From Massilia forsythiae (GTDB taxonomy: Bacteria > Pseudomonadota > Gammaproteobacteria > Burkholderiales > Burkholderiaceae_D): DNA of 64,000 nt. The notes beneath the pieces are model-generated. The model searched no databases, was not told where the DNA came from, and saw only the letters and a list, made by a program, of their open reading frames with translations. The stretch is from positions 1,674,001 to 1,738,000 of the forward strand of contig NZ_CP051685.1 in assembly GCF_012849555.1 (NCBI RefSeq), read 5' to 3'. Positions 45,857-54,824 of this stretch are shown one piece after another. Both the position numbers and the translations under genes were made by a program. Position 1 is the stretch's first letter, and every line of letters begins with the position of its first letter.

Positions 45857-45872
45857 AGCAACTACCGTGCCA
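45857..45872 (-). promoter_or_regulatory. Consensus sigma-54 promoter of the PEP-CTERM gene
   Basis: Minus strand TGGCACGGTAGTTGCT matches the -24/-12 consensus exactly (TGGCAC, five bases, TTGC). The inferred start near 45846 leaves a 35-base leader. PrsK/PrsR with RpoN control PEP-CTERM genes in Zoogloea; prsK/prsR are not in the window. Confidence 0.88.
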
Positions 45873-46062
45873 GAATAAAAATTTCTTTTAAATTCAAACA
45901 CTTGAATTCGAAGAACAAAGTTTCAAAAGGCAATTGTAAAAAAAACCGACAGCAAGTTGAAATTTAGAAATAATTTTGGCGCATTTTTAATGCGCCAAAG
46001 AAATTAATCTAATGAAGCAATGTTTCCGATGCTTGCGATGCTCATCGGGTGAAGCAGAGCTG

Positions 46063-46737
46063 TTATCTCATTTGCAAGGGTTTGCGTGCAATAACATTCC
46101 AGGTGTTACCCGACTTGAATTCGCTGGCGATTTCATAGCCTGCAGCCAGCATCTTGCTGCAGATCTGGCTCTGCTCGAAGGGGCTGTACAAGATACCTTT
46201 GCGGATACCCCAGTCGTTGATCTTCTGGGCAATCCAGCGCAGTGGCGCAAAGCCGCTTGGATAGAGCAGCACGTTGGCCGCCAGTGTGCCGCCCGGCTTC
46301 AACACGCGGCGGATGTCGCGCAAGGCACCGTCGACGGTCGGAAAGCAGTGGATCGAGTTGGCGATGTTGGCGGTATCGAAGGTATTGTCGGCGAATGGCA
46401 GGTCGGCTGCGTCGGCATGCTGTACATGGACCTGCGGATCCTTGGCGAAACGCTTTTTTGCGCCCGCCAGCATCGACGGCGCATAATCGATGCCGGTCAC
46501 TTTTACTTGTGGCAGTTTCCTGCGGCGGCGCCAGCCCAACACCATTTCCAGCAAGGTGCCGGTGCCGCAGGCGACTTCCAGGTGCTCGGGACCGAAATTC
46601 GGTCCGAAGAAACGCATCTGCGTGCCGATCGTGCTGTTGTAGGCAAACGTGAGAATGAAGAAACCACGAATGTCATACCACCATGGCTCGGATGAATAGG
46701 CTTCCGCAATTTCATCCCTTGTCTTACCGATCGTCAT
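46063..46737 (-). CDS. Class I SAM-dependent methyltransferase
   Basis: 224 residues. SAM-binding loop VACGTGTLLEMVLG (about residue 55), then GIDYAPSML and the acidic HADAADLPFAD, typical of the UbiE/Methyltransf_11 group. The hydrophobic substrate-pocket part (about 150-200) suggests a lipid or other hydrophobic acceptor, not established. ATG 46737 is used: AAGGA lies six bases upstream of it. It follows the FeeM-like gene (46901) on the same strand, so they are probably linked. Confidence 0.85.
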   Translation of the reverse strand: MTIGKTRDEIAEAYSSEPWWYDIRGFFILTFAYNSTIGTQMRFFGPNFGPEHLEVACGTGTLLEMVLGWRRRRKLPQVKVTGIDYAPSMLAGAKKRFAKDPQVHVQHADAADLPFADNTFDTANIANSIHCFPTVDGALRDIRRVLKPGGTLAANVLLYPSGFAPLRWIAQKINDWGIRKGILYSPFEQSQICSKMLAAGYEIASEFKSGNTWNVIARKPLQMR

Positions 46738-46900
46738 TGGCATTCCTTGTCGTTGAATAATGGAAGGGTGGAAGCAGCGAATATAGGTGCTTATTGCGGT
46801 GCAGGCAAGATGCGGAGCGAGCCGGCGGGTGTGGCCGGCAACGAACAGATGTCGTGGATGGGGGATTGCACATCGGCAGCCGGCGTGGCTGCCGGCACCA

Positions 46901-47638
46901 TCAGCCGATGTCGCGCAGACGGTTCAGGATGCCCTCTTCTTCGCGTTGCGAAAAGAAGAAGGGGAACAACGAACGGTCGTCGCCGGGATTGTCGCTGCGG
47001 CCACCGCGCTGGGCGATCTGGTCGGCGCCATAGTCGGTATTCGCACGCAGCAGCACGGCAGGCGCCTGCACACGCGGATTATCGCGGGTTTCCGCTTCCA
47101 CGCTGAAGTTGAGCATGGACTGATAGAAACGCCGGTGCCGCGGATTGACCTCGATAAAGATTTCACTGCAATCGTGCAGGTTCCTGGCATACAGGAAGGC
47201 CACGTGGAACAGCGATGCGAGCACCGCTTTCGATTTCACGGAAGGATCGATGGCCAGTTTGGTGATTTCGCATACCCGGCGCGAGCCATGGCGATAGCGG
47301 TCGACGCAATCCCTGAATACCTGATCCGCCAGCAGGCCGACACTGGAATCGATCCCCAGGCTGAGGGTGCCGATGGTCTGGCCATTCTTTTCCGATGCCG
47401 TCAGCGTGATGCGGTTCGGGTCGCAGCCTACCTGGTGGTTGCCGGTATAGCCGCGCCACGCATACATCTTGCTGATGAGCATACTAGCCGAATTGCGGTG
47501 CTCGGCGATGTCCGCTGCCCGGATACCGAATGTCCGTTCATTGATGGTACGCTCGGCGATACTTGGACTTCCCACCTCCGCATCCGCGCGGTAGGTCGCG
47601 CCGATGTCGGCCAGCTCAGGCGCTAACATGTCGGTCAT
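46901..47638 (-). CDS. FeeM-like N-acyltransferase, copy 2
   Basis: 245 residues, paralogous to the gene at 43235. The shared blocks are HRNSASMLISKMYAWRGY, NRITLTASEKNGQTIGTLS, and IEVNPRHRRFYQSMLNF. It carries a longer N-terminus (MTDMLAPELADIGATY...) than copy 1. It should transfer an acyl chain to an amino acid or similar acceptor. ATG 47638 is used since GGAG lies seven bases upstream. A methyltransferase gene follows on the same strand after a 163-base gap. Confidence 0.82.
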   Translation of the reverse strand: MTDMLAPELADIGATYRADAEVGSPSIAERTINERTFGIRAADIAEHRNSASMLISKMYAWRGYTGNHQVGCDPNRITLTASEKNGQTIGTLSLGIDSSVGLLADQVFRDCVDRYRHGSRRVCEITKLAIDPSVKSKAVLASLFHVAFLYARNLHDCSEIFIEVNPRHRRFYQSMLNFSVEAETRDNPRVQAPAVLLRANTDYGADQIAQRGGRSDNPGDDRSLFPFFFSQREEEGILNRLRDIG

Positions 47639-48208
47639 TTCCATTCTCCAGGCAGGACAGGTGACGCATGCACCGCTCACCCTGCAATGCATCATAGCAC
47701 CCAATGTTTCATACAATCAATAAATTGACTTGGAGAATGCCTATTGGATCAAATCTATCTCGCTGTTCGTTGCATGGCAACCATACTTTTGTGACAGATT
47801 GAAACAGGCCAGCGCATTATTTCTTCAAATACTTTTTGATTTGGATTGATGCAGATGCAAATTTAATTGATCGATCAGCTCCGAGGCAGCACCGACGATG
47901 TGCGTCGATTCGAACCCTGCCCTGGTCAGTTTACGATAGAAAGAACGCGCAAGAAAGCGCGCCACTTCCTGCGGAGCAGGCGGCCATGGCGCACCACCAC
48001 GCTCATGCGCGTTTCCTCGCCAGCGGCGCTGCCCAGCAACATCATCGAGCAACTGGCCGCGCCAGCCACGAAACGATGTGGTTCTGCAACCGCAACAGCA
48101 GATCGCGCTTCGGCCACGCCAGCCTGGTCATCCATGGATTGCATTAATTTTAATAGCGGAAATGCACGGTATGCAATTCGGGGGCGCGTGACCAGCACGG
48201 TCCACCAC
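47639..48208 (-). other. Gene-poor 570-bp region with one doubtful small ORF
   Basis: A minus-strand frame at 47825-48052 ends FLARSFYRKLTRAGF followed by a helical, acidic tail (ASELIDQLNLHLHQ), which looks protein-like. Its start is unclear: a TTG at 48052 or a GTG near 47970 without a good ribosome site. A -24/-12-like TGGGTGCTATGATGCA lies upstream of the 46901 gene near 47691-47717 but with imperfect boxes. Nothing else is recognised. Confidence 0.3.
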
Positions 48209-49288
48209 TCAATCTGCAGTGCGCGGCGTCAGGAAGGCTTTATGGAACAGGTGGCGCGCCAGCAGCAGTGGCGGCATGCGCAGCCAGTTGCCGCGTACGT
48301 ACAGCGCGAAGCGCGCCGGCGCGGTGAGCGCATCCTGGCAACTGGCGTGCGCCGGCAGCAAGGCGCGCCCGAACAGGCGGTCCATCAGCCACAGCAGTGC
48401 CGGGTTGGGACGGAACGCCTGCACCGCCTGCTGTACCGCCGGCGGCACCGGCGTGCCGAGCAGGAGAGCGGCGTAGCGCAGCGCATAGAACAGCGGCCGC
48501 CCCAGCTCCAGCTCGGCGGCGCGCACCGGCAGCGTTTCCCAGAATCCCGGCTGCGCGCCGAACTCCCCGAGCAGGCGGTGCAGGTCGAGCAGGTCGCGCA
48601 ATCCCTTGTCGAATTCGCCATCGAAGAACAGGTGCACGGCGCTGTGCAGCACCATGTCGCACGGCGCCAGGGTGGCCAGGCCGGGATGGTCCGCCACCGG
48701 GCGGGCGGCGGCGCGCAAGCGTTGCGGATCCGGACGCACCGCCATCGTTTCCGGCACGATCGCGTGGTGCACGTCGATGCTGCTGCCGCGCCGCATGTTC
48801 TGCATCGGCGGCAATTCGTGCATCCACTGGCGATAGTAACGCTGGTCGTAGGCGTCGTGGTGGGTGCTGACCCAGCCGTGCAGCATCAGCGCCGATTCGA
48901 CGTCGTCCAGGCGCGCCTTGGGCACCATGATGTCGATATCGGAAAACAGGCGCCCTGCCCCGGCGCGCAGGCCGGCCATCGTGTAGGCCGCGCCTTTCAG
49001 CAGCAGCAGCGGCACGCCGGTCGGCTGCAGCGCTTCCAGGATGCAGGCGACTTCGAAACGCACCGCCTGGCGGTGGCGCGTGGCCAGGATGCGCACCCAT
49101 TCGAAGTGGGCGCGCGCCTGCTGCGGCACCTGCGCCAGCAACCCATGCTCTTCGATCAGTGCCAGCAGCATCGGCGTCAGGTTGGCGCTGGTGGCCTGGC
49201 GCAGCACCAGGTCCCAGTCGGCCAGCGTGAACCCGGCGGTCTGCGCCGGATCGCGCAGGGCGCGCACCAGCAGCGGCAAATGCGTCAT
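48209..49288 (-). CDS. NTP_transf_5-like nucleotidyltransferase of the HprK-rel-A cluster
   Basis: 359 residues of the nucleotidyltransferase-like family PF14907. The Pol-beta-type active site is RLFSDIDIMVPKARLDDVE, with GAAYTMAGL before it. It should transfer a nucleotide to a hydroxyl of a peptide, protein or small molecule. Its ATG overlaps the HprK-like stop as ATGA (49285-49288), so the two are coupled. This combination with an HprK-like kinase and a PqqD-like protein is seen in many Burkholderiales. Function is unknown. Confidence 0.82.
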   Translation of the reverse strand: MTHLPLLVRALRDPAQTAGFTLADWDLVLRQATSANLTPMLLALIEEHGLLAQVPQQARAHFEWVRILATRHRQAVRFEVACILEALQPTGVPLLLLKGAAYTMAGLRAGAGRLFSDIDIMVPKARLDDVESALMLHGWVSTHHDAYDQRYYRQWMHELPPMQNMRRGSSIDVHHAIVPETMAVRPDPQRLRAAARPVADHPGLATLAPCDMVLHSAVHLFFDGEFDKGLRDLLDLHRLLGEFGAQPGFWETLPVRAAELELGRPLFYALRYAALLLGTPVPPAVQQAVQAFRPNPALLWLMDRLFGRALLPAHASCQDALTAPARFALYVRGNWLRMPPLLLARHLFHKAFLTPRTAD

Positions 49289-50199
49289 CGCGGCGGCTCC
49301 AGCGCCGCGAACGCTTCCATCGCCTGGTCGAGGTCGCTGTAGCGGAAATCGTAGCTGTCGCATTGTTCGATGATGCCGGCCAGCGTGTCGAAACCGAGCG
49401 CCCCCAGCTGGCTGTAATTGAAAGCGTTGTCGGCCACACGCAGGAAGGCGCGCGCGCGCGCGATCGGCGTCAGCTCGGTGGCGGCGCCGGCTTCGTACTT
49501 GGGAAACACGATCCAGGCGGCGCGCGTGGTCTCGTGCGCGCGCGCCACGCTGGCGGACGGCGCCTTCAAATGCGCCACCGTGCCCTTGGTGGTATTGCTG
49601 ACCGGCTGGCTGAGCACGGCGTCCGGGGCAAAGTCGCGGATCACCTCGATCGAGCGGTTTTTCAGGCTGACCGGACGCGGTACCGGCACCAGCGCGCCGT
49701 CATGCGGGCGGAACAGCGCCAGTTCGTCGGACAGCAGGCGCCAACCGCGGCTGACCAGCGCCGCGCACAGCGTGCTCTTGCCGGAACCCGGCGGCGCCGG
49801 CAGCATCACCGCCAGGCCGTTGCGCTCGACCACGGCGGCGTGGATCATCAAAAAGGCGTGGGCGCGCGTGGAGATACACCAGTTCAAGGCCCATTCGAGC
49901 ATCGGGAACGCGTGGGCTTCCGGCAAGGGCTCGAACGGCACCAGGCCGTCGACGTCGAAATGGACTTGCGGCCGGTACCAGCGGCGCACCCCGCCGGAAC
50001 GGCGCAGGTGCACGTGGAAATCGGCGAACCCTTGCGCATCCTCGAGCGGATAATCGCCGTACAGCAGGGCGATGCCATCGGCGATGTACGCGATGGGCGA
50101 ACGGATCAGGCTGGTGAAGGGACCGGTACGCACGGCCAGTCCGTGACCCGCCAGGCGCGTTTGCAGCTGGCTGCGGGTGAGCGATGCAACCGTCAGCAT
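49285..50199 (-). CDS. HprK-related kinase A
   Basis: 304 residues, related to HPr kinase/phosphorylase but without an HPr partner gene in the window. Walker A PAPPGSGKSTLC near residue 135 is followed by an Asp in RLLSDELALFRP, as in HprK. In this family the substrate is unknown; it may phosphorylate a peptide or cluster protein. It overlaps the PqqD-like gene by seven bases and the nucleotidyltransferase by four, so the cluster is one operon. Confidence 0.87.
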   Translation of the reverse strand: MLTVASLTRSQLQTRLAGHGLAVRTGPFTSLIRSPIAYIADGIALLYGDYPLEDAQGFADFHVHLRRSGGVRRWYRPQVHFDVDGLVPFEPLPEAHAFPMLEWALNWCISTRAHAFLMIHAAVVERNGLAVMLPAPPGSGKSTLCAALVSRGWRLLSDELALFRPHDGALVPVPRPVSLKNRSIEVIRDFAPDAVLSQPVSNTTKGTVAHLKAPSASVARAHETTRAAWIVFPKYEAGAATELTPIARARAFLRVADNAFNYSQLGALGFDTLAGIIEQCDSYDFRYSDLDQAMEAFAALEPPR

Positions 50200-50480
50200 G
50201 CCAGCGTTTCGATCAGGTACAAGTGATTCATGTGCTGCAGCAGGGCGGCGGTTTCAGCGGCCAGTTCGTCGTCGGCGATGTCGAATTGCGCCTTCAGGAC
50301 AGCGGCCAGCATCGCCTCGGTGGTGGGACCGTGTTGCAGCGTTAGCAACAGTTCGAGGGCGGCATCGCCGAGCAGGTGGGTGTCGCCGGACAGGTCGTTG
50401 TACAGCACGCATTCCTCGTCCCAGTGCCGGTACCGCACGGCCTGGCCCGGCCGCAGACGCCACGTATCCCCGGCCGACAC
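50193..50480 (-). CDS. PqqD-like peptide chaperone of the HprK-rel-A system
   Basis: 95 residues of the PqqD (RRE-type winged helix) fold: RYRHWDEECVLYNDLSGDTHLLG, seen as the beta-rich start, then a helical C-terminus. In RiPP pathways such proteins bind a leader peptide for a modifying enzyme. Here it is coupled to the kinase by overlap (50193-50199). It starts with GTG 50480, three bases after the stop of the Cys-rich exported protein gene. Confidence 0.85.
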   Translation of the reverse strand: MSAGDTWRLRPGQAVRYRHWDEECVLYNDLSGDTHLLGDAALELLLTLQHGPTTEAMLAAVLKAQFDIADDELAAETAALLQHMNHLYLIETLAC

Positions 50481-50483
50481 AGA

Positions 50484-51104
50484 TTAGTCCATGGTTCCGT
50501 ACAGATAGCCGACGATGTCGTTGGCGTACCAGCGTTGCCCGGCCATCGGGGCGTAATAGCCCTTGGTGACCCACTCGCTCCAGACGCTGCGCAGGTTTTC
50601 GATGTTCAGGAAGTCGACGCGCCTGGACAGCACGTTCAGGTAGGCGGCCAGCATGTATTGCGCCATCTTGGTCGAATCGCACGATGCGCCTTCCAGGATG
50701 TTGCGGCAGGTAACACTTGCATAAGCGCTGCCGCGTACGCACGGGAAATGGCTGCTGAACAAATCGGTCGGCTTGCAGCCGCTCGGCCAGTTCGAGGTCG
50801 AGCACCAGCGGTCCGGCGGCAAGCCCATGCAGACCGCGTTCTGGGCGCGGTGGCTCATCTGGGTGACGGTCTTGTTCTGGCCATAGGCCGACAGTGCGGC
50901 CGACGGCGAAATGCCGCAATAGGTACAGGCCATGCCCGGCTGGCTGTGCAGGGTCAGCAGCACACCGGTGGCGCCGGCGCCGGCCCGTGCGAAGCGGCGC
51001 CGCGACCGGCCCTTGGCCGACAGCGCGGGCGCCACGGGCGCTTGCCCGTCGTTGCCGGGGACAGGATGTTCAGTTTGTTGTGCGTCGCGCTCGTCGTTTG
51101 CCAC
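50484..51104 (-). CDS. Cys-rich exported protein of the HprK-rel-A cluster
   Basis: 206 residues, start GTG 51104 (AGGA five bases upstream). A Tat-like signal (KGRSRRRFARAGAGATGVLLT) near residue 35 is followed by Cys-rich exported sequence: MACTYCGISPSAA, AVCMGLPPDRWCSTS and a C-terminal part ending YLYGTMD. Ten Cys residues in the mature part suggest disulfides or cofactors. I do not recognise the fold. It is the first gene of the cluster and may be the substrate of the PqqD-like/kinase/nucleotidyltransferase set. The last point is inferred. Confidence 0.75.
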   Translation of the reverse strand: MANDERDAQQTEHPVPGNDGQAPVAPALSAKGRSRRRFARAGAGATGVLLTLHSQPGMACTYCGISPSAALSAYGQNKTVTQMSHRAQNAVCMGLPPDRWCSTSNWPSGCKPTDLFSSHFPCVRGSAYASVTCRNILEGASCDSTKMAQYMLAAYLNVLSRRVDFLNIENLRSVWSEWVTKGYYAPMAGQRWYANDIVGYLYGTMD

Positions 51105-51289
51105 TTGAATCCTCACTCGGTTCTTTAAACAGTCGGGCAATGGACAATGCCAGATCCTGCTGAAGCAAGCAATCCTTGTGCCAACGATAAGATATTCAAG
51201 AGCAACTCTTTAAAATCAAGCGCTTAGCTGAATTGCACTTATCGTTTCGACATTACAACTGTCGTTGCTGTAAAAAAACCTGACAAAAA

Positions 51290-51916
51290 TCAAAAGAAAG
51301 TTTCGGGAATGATCAATACGTCACCCGGACGCATCGGCACATTTGCCGAAATGTCGCCATCCTTGATCAGGTCGTCCAAACGTACATTGTACTTCTGCTG
51401 CTTGCCTTCGATGTTACGCACCAGGCTGGCGCGATTGCCGGCCGCGAACTCCGTGGTGCCGCCGACGGCGATCATGACGTCCATCAGGCTCATGTCGCGG
51501 CGATACGGCAGCGATTGCGGCTTGGCGGCCTGGCCGATCACGCGGATCTGCTCGTCGTAGGTGCCGACGAAATTCGATACCACGACGGTGACCACCGGCT
51601 GCTGGATGAACTTCGCCAGTGCCTTTTCGATGTCGCGCGCCAGTTCGGTCGAGGTCTTGCCGGATGCCGGCAAGTCTTCGACCAGCGGCGTGGTGATCTT
51701 GCCATCCGGGCGCACCGGCACCGCCATCGACACTTCCGGATTGCGCCAGACGATGATGTTGATGCTGTCGCCCGGGCCGATCAGGTAATCCGGATTGCTG
51801 GCCTGCACAGCCGGCGGCGCCGGCAGGCGCGTCGCACAACCGCCCAGCGCCAGCGTGCTCGCGGCGACCAGTGCGATTGCCGAATATTTGATCAGGTTCG
51901 CCTTGTACTTGCCCAC
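51290..51916 (-). CDS. XrtA-system exopolysaccharide export lipoprotein (Wza/EpsA type)
   Basis: 208 residues. Lipobox LGGC (Cys near residue 24), then the Poly_export domain PDYLIGPGDSINIIVW and a SLBB-like region RVIGQAAKPQSLPY. Forms the outer-membrane pore for the exopolysaccharide. GTG 51916 is the start, since the protein then begins GKYKANLIKYS with a signal and AAAGGGA lies upstream. It lies opposite to the Wzz-headed operon and is separated from it by a serine protease gene. Confidence 0.87.
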   Translation of the reverse strand: MGKYKANLIKYSAIALVAASTLALGGCATRLPAPPAVQASNPDYLIGPGDSINIIVWRNPEVSMAVPVRPDGKITTPLVEDLPASGKTSTELARDIEKALAKFIQQPVVTVVVSNFVGTYDEQIRVIGQAAKPQSLPYRRDMSLMDVMIAVGGTTEFAAGNRASLVRNIEGKQQKYNVRLDDLIKDGDISANVPMRPGDVLIIPETFF

Positions 51917-52062
51917 GTCAGATCCCTTTCGTCCAGCCGCAGCCTCGATGGCGCCACGTGCCGACATCCCTAAATAAGTGTTATTAAGCCATCAACAGGC
52001 AGCTATTGTATCTCATCTGCCTATTTAGCAGACAGCGCACGATAGAAATTGTTTCTTGGTAC

Positions 52063-52848
52063 TTATTTTTGTTGCAAAATTTCACGTACATATTTCACCG
52101 GAATCGCATAGGTGATGCCGCTGGGCGTACTGATCGCATTTTCCTTCAATCCTTTGACGAACACGGCGTTGATCACGCCGATCACCTTGCCGCTGTCCGG
52201 ATCATACAAAGGGCTGCCGCTGTTGCCCGGATAGGCCGTCGCGTCGAGCTGGAAGATATTGAAGGGGGAGCGCTGCAACTGGGCGATCTGGCGCGCATCG
52301 AGCTTGTTCGATCCGAGCGCCGGCATGACCACCGGCGTGATCGCCGCCAGCGTGGCGCGGTGGGTGGCGGCATGCAGGCCCAGCACCATCCCCAGCGGAT
52401 AGCCGGTAAAGGCCAGCGATTGTCCTTCGCGCCCGGCGTCGGCGTCGCCAAGGTCGAGCGCCGGCAACGGCGTCCCGGTCAAGCGCAGGTGCGCCAGGTC
52501 GTGCTGGGTATCGCGCGCCACCAGCTGGGCCTGGCGGAAGCGCACCATGTCGCCATCCGCGGTGACGATGCCGAGCTGCTCGATGTTGACGCCGTCCGGC
52601 TTGTCCTGGATTACGTGGGCATTGGTGATGACGCTGAGGCCGTCGCCCACCACGAAACCGGTGCCGACGAAGACGGTGGAGGGACTGCGGGTGCGCTCGA
52701 AGGTGCCGATGCCGACCACCGAGCGTTTGACGGCCGGGATCAGCGTGGTCAAGTCGGCCGCTTGCGGCACCGCCGGCACGACCAGCGCCAGCAGGCAGGA
52801 CACCAGTAGGCACGAAACAACCCGCTTGGAGCGGCTTGCGCAACTCAT
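52063..52848 (-). CDS. Exported trypsin-like serine protease (S1C-like)
   Basis: 261 residues with a signal peptide (cut near AVPQAAD). Chymotrypsin-fold triad: His in TNAHVIQD, Asp in QHDLAHLRL, Ser in YPGNSGSPLY. There is no PDZ domain. It is periplasmic and may process envelope or PEP-CTERM proteins. It sits between the EPS export gene and the EPS operon, so a link to the matrix is possible but not shown. Confidence 0.87.
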   Translation of the reverse strand: MSCASRSKRVVSCLLVSCLLALVVPAVPQAADLTTLIPAVKRSVVGIGTFERTRSPSTVFVGTGFVVGDGLSVITNAHVIQDKPDGVNIEQLGIVTADGDMVRFRQAQLVARDTQHDLAHLRLTGTPLPALDLGDADAGREGQSLAFTGYPLGMVLGLHAATHRATLAAITPVVMPALGSNKLDARQIAQLQRSPFNIFQLDATAYPGNSGSPLYDPDSGKVIGVINAVFVKGLKENAISTPSGITYAIPVKYVREILQQK

Positions 52849-53257
52849 GCCCTACCCTCTTCGGCAGAAACCGATGTTTCGATCAGGCACCAACCGTGCA
52901 CCCCAGTCTTTGTTTTAAACATTACAATAAGCATTTGATCTTACGCATATAATTGCCGACGCAAGTCTACGCCAGAAAGCCCACGATTGCATGCTCCATG
53001 CATTGATTTTCTGCAACAAAGTAAGCAAACTCTATGGATTCAGCACAAAAAATTGCTGAAAACTAATGCCAAATATCCACGTTTCCGTTTAAACCATGGA
53101 TGAAGTGTTGTAGGCAGGGCACGCCTGGCCACACTGCTCATATTTTTCTCGTGCGTAATTGCAATTGCTTCCAGTACAAGCGATCATGCGAGGTATTTGA
53201 TTATTTATTGACCCAATTCAAAATGATTTGGGTCGCTTTATTGGCGAGACTGACGAG
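52849..53257 (+). other. 409-bp upstream region of the EPS operon
   Basis: A/T-rich and gene-free. GACCCAA (53210-53216) and TTGGGTC (53228-53234) form a stem just before the wzz start, which may affect translation. A TATAAT at 52948-52953 without a good -35 is present. No clear sigma-54 site was found; I see no other feature. Confidence 0.35.
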
Positions 53258-54796
53258 ATGGCAGAAATCACAGCCGCACTTCTTAACTTCCTGAAAGCTA
53301 TCGGCAAATATCGCTGGTACGCGATCGTGATCACCTGGACCGTGGCCGTCATCGGCTGGGCCGTCGTGTTGCGTCTTCCCAACCAATACGAAGCATCGGC
53401 GCGGGTATATGTCGATACCCAGAGCATCCTCAAGCCACTGCTGTCGGGCATGACGACGATGCCGAACCTGGACCAGCAGGTGATGTTCATGCGCCGCACC
53501 CTGATCAGCCGCCCGAACGTCGAGCGCCTGATGCGCATGGTCGACCTGGACGTGAAGGCCAAGGACAGCAAGCAGCACGAAAAGATCGTGGATGACCTGA
53601 TGTCGCAGATCCGCATCGGCGGCACCGAGCGCGACGACATCTATACCATCACCTACGTGTCCGACAATCCGAAGCTGGGCAAGGACGTGGTGCAGTCGCT
53701 GCTGACCATCTTTTTCGAAGGCAGCTACGGCGGCAAGAAGCAGGATTCGGAAAAGGCGGTGCAATTCATCGACGACCAGATCAAGAATTACGAAGAGAAG
53801 CTGGCTGCGGCCGAGAACACCCTCAAGGAATTCAAGATCAAGAACATGGGCATGCTGCCGCGCGGCGACGGCGGCGATTTCGGCGGCCAGCTGATGGGTG
53901 CGGGCGACGCCCTCAACCAGGCGCGCCTGGAACTGTCGGAAGCCGAGCAGGCGCGCAACGCCATCAAGCGCCAGATCGCCGGCGAGCCGGCCAAGCCGGG
54001 CGCCAAGAAGATCGATCCGGCCATGCTCGACCCGGAACTGGAAGCGCGCATCGGCGCCGCCCAGAAGAACCTGGATACGCTGCGCCTGCAATACACCGAA
54101 CAGCATCCGGACATCATCGCCAACCGCCGCCTGCTCGACCAGTTGCTGGCGCAGCGCGCCGACCTGGCCAAGAACGGCACCCGCAGCCTGGACCCGGGCG
54201 CCGGCTACAGCCCGATGCTGCAGCAGATGAACGTGGCGCTGTCGCAGGCCGAGGCGCGCGTGGCGTCGATGCGCGCCCGCGTCGGCGAGTATGAAACCCG
54301 CGTGGCGCGCCTGCGCGCCCAGAGCACCGAAGCGCCCGAGATCGAAGCCCAGCTGGCCCAGCTGAACCGCGACTACCAGGTCAACCGCGACAACTACCAG
54401 AAGCTGGTCGAGCGCCGCGAATCGGCGCGCCTGTCGGGCGACCTGTCGTCGGCCACCGACATGCTGAGCTTCCGCATCATCGATCCGCCGACCGTGCCCG
54501 GCCAGCCGAGCGGCCCGAACCGCCTGCGCCTGTTCTCGCTGGTGTTTGCCGGCGCGCTGGTGGCCGGCATCGCCGCGGCTTTCCTGATGAGCCAGGTGCG
54601 TCCGACCTTCATGAGCCAGGTCGCGCTGCGCGACGTCACCGGCCTGCCGGTGCTGGGCGCGATCGGCATGAACTGGACCAACGAACAAACCGTCCGCCGC
54701 AAGCGTCGCCTGATTGCCGTCGGGGTCTCGGTGCTGCTGCTGTTCGGCGCCTATGGCGCCGGCGTGGCCGCGATCCTGGTCCGCCCCACGCTTTGA
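53258..54796 (+). CDS. XrtA-system Wzz/chain-length-determinant protein
   Basis: 512 residues, first gene of the EPS operon. Two membrane helices (about residues 25-45 and near 430-450) flank a long periplasmic coiled coil with QAEARVASMRARVGEYETRVARL seen as helical; the GNVR-type motif is NYQKLVERRESARLSGDLS. It sets polymer length and works with the tyrosine kinase. ATG 53258 is chosen because the protein then starts MAEITAALLNFLKAIGKYRW like its family. The preceding in-frame ATG at 53228 is possible. Confidence 0.9.
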   Translation: MAEITAALLNFLKAIGKYRWYAIVITWTVAVIGWAVVLRLPNQYEASARVYVDTQSILKPLLSGMTTMPNLDQQVMFMRRTLISRPNVERLMRMVDLDVKAKDSKQHEKIVDDLMSQIRIGGTERDDIYTITYVSDNPKLGKDVVQSLLTIFFEGSYGGKKQDSEKAVQFIDDQIKNYEEKLAAAENTLKEFKIKNMGMLPRGDGGDFGGQLMGAGDALNQARLELSEAEQARNAIKRQIAGEPAKPGAKKIDPAMLDPELEARIGAAQKNLDTLRLQYTEQHPDIIANRRLLDQLLAQRADLAKNGTRSLDPGAGYSPMLQQMNVALSQAEARVASMRARVGEYETRVARLRAQSTEAPEIEAQLAQLNRDYQVNRDNYQKLVERRESARLSGDLSSATDMLSFRIIDPPTVPGQPSGPNRLRLFSLVFAGALVAGIAAAFLMSQVRPTFMSQVALRDVTGLPVLGAIGMNWTNEQTVRRKRRLIAVGVSVLLLFGAYGAGVAAILVRPTL

Positions 54797-54824
54797 CCAA
54801 CGCGACGATCACAAGGAGTACACC

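Noticed and set aside
46877..46900. GGCAGCC/GGCTGCC stem after the 46901 gene as terminator
   Set aside because: The stem is 7 bp with no T run; termination cannot be argued from sequence.
53100..53257. Sigma-54 promoter before the Wzz-headed operon
   Set aside because: TGGCCACAC and similar strings lack TTGC at the needed distance.
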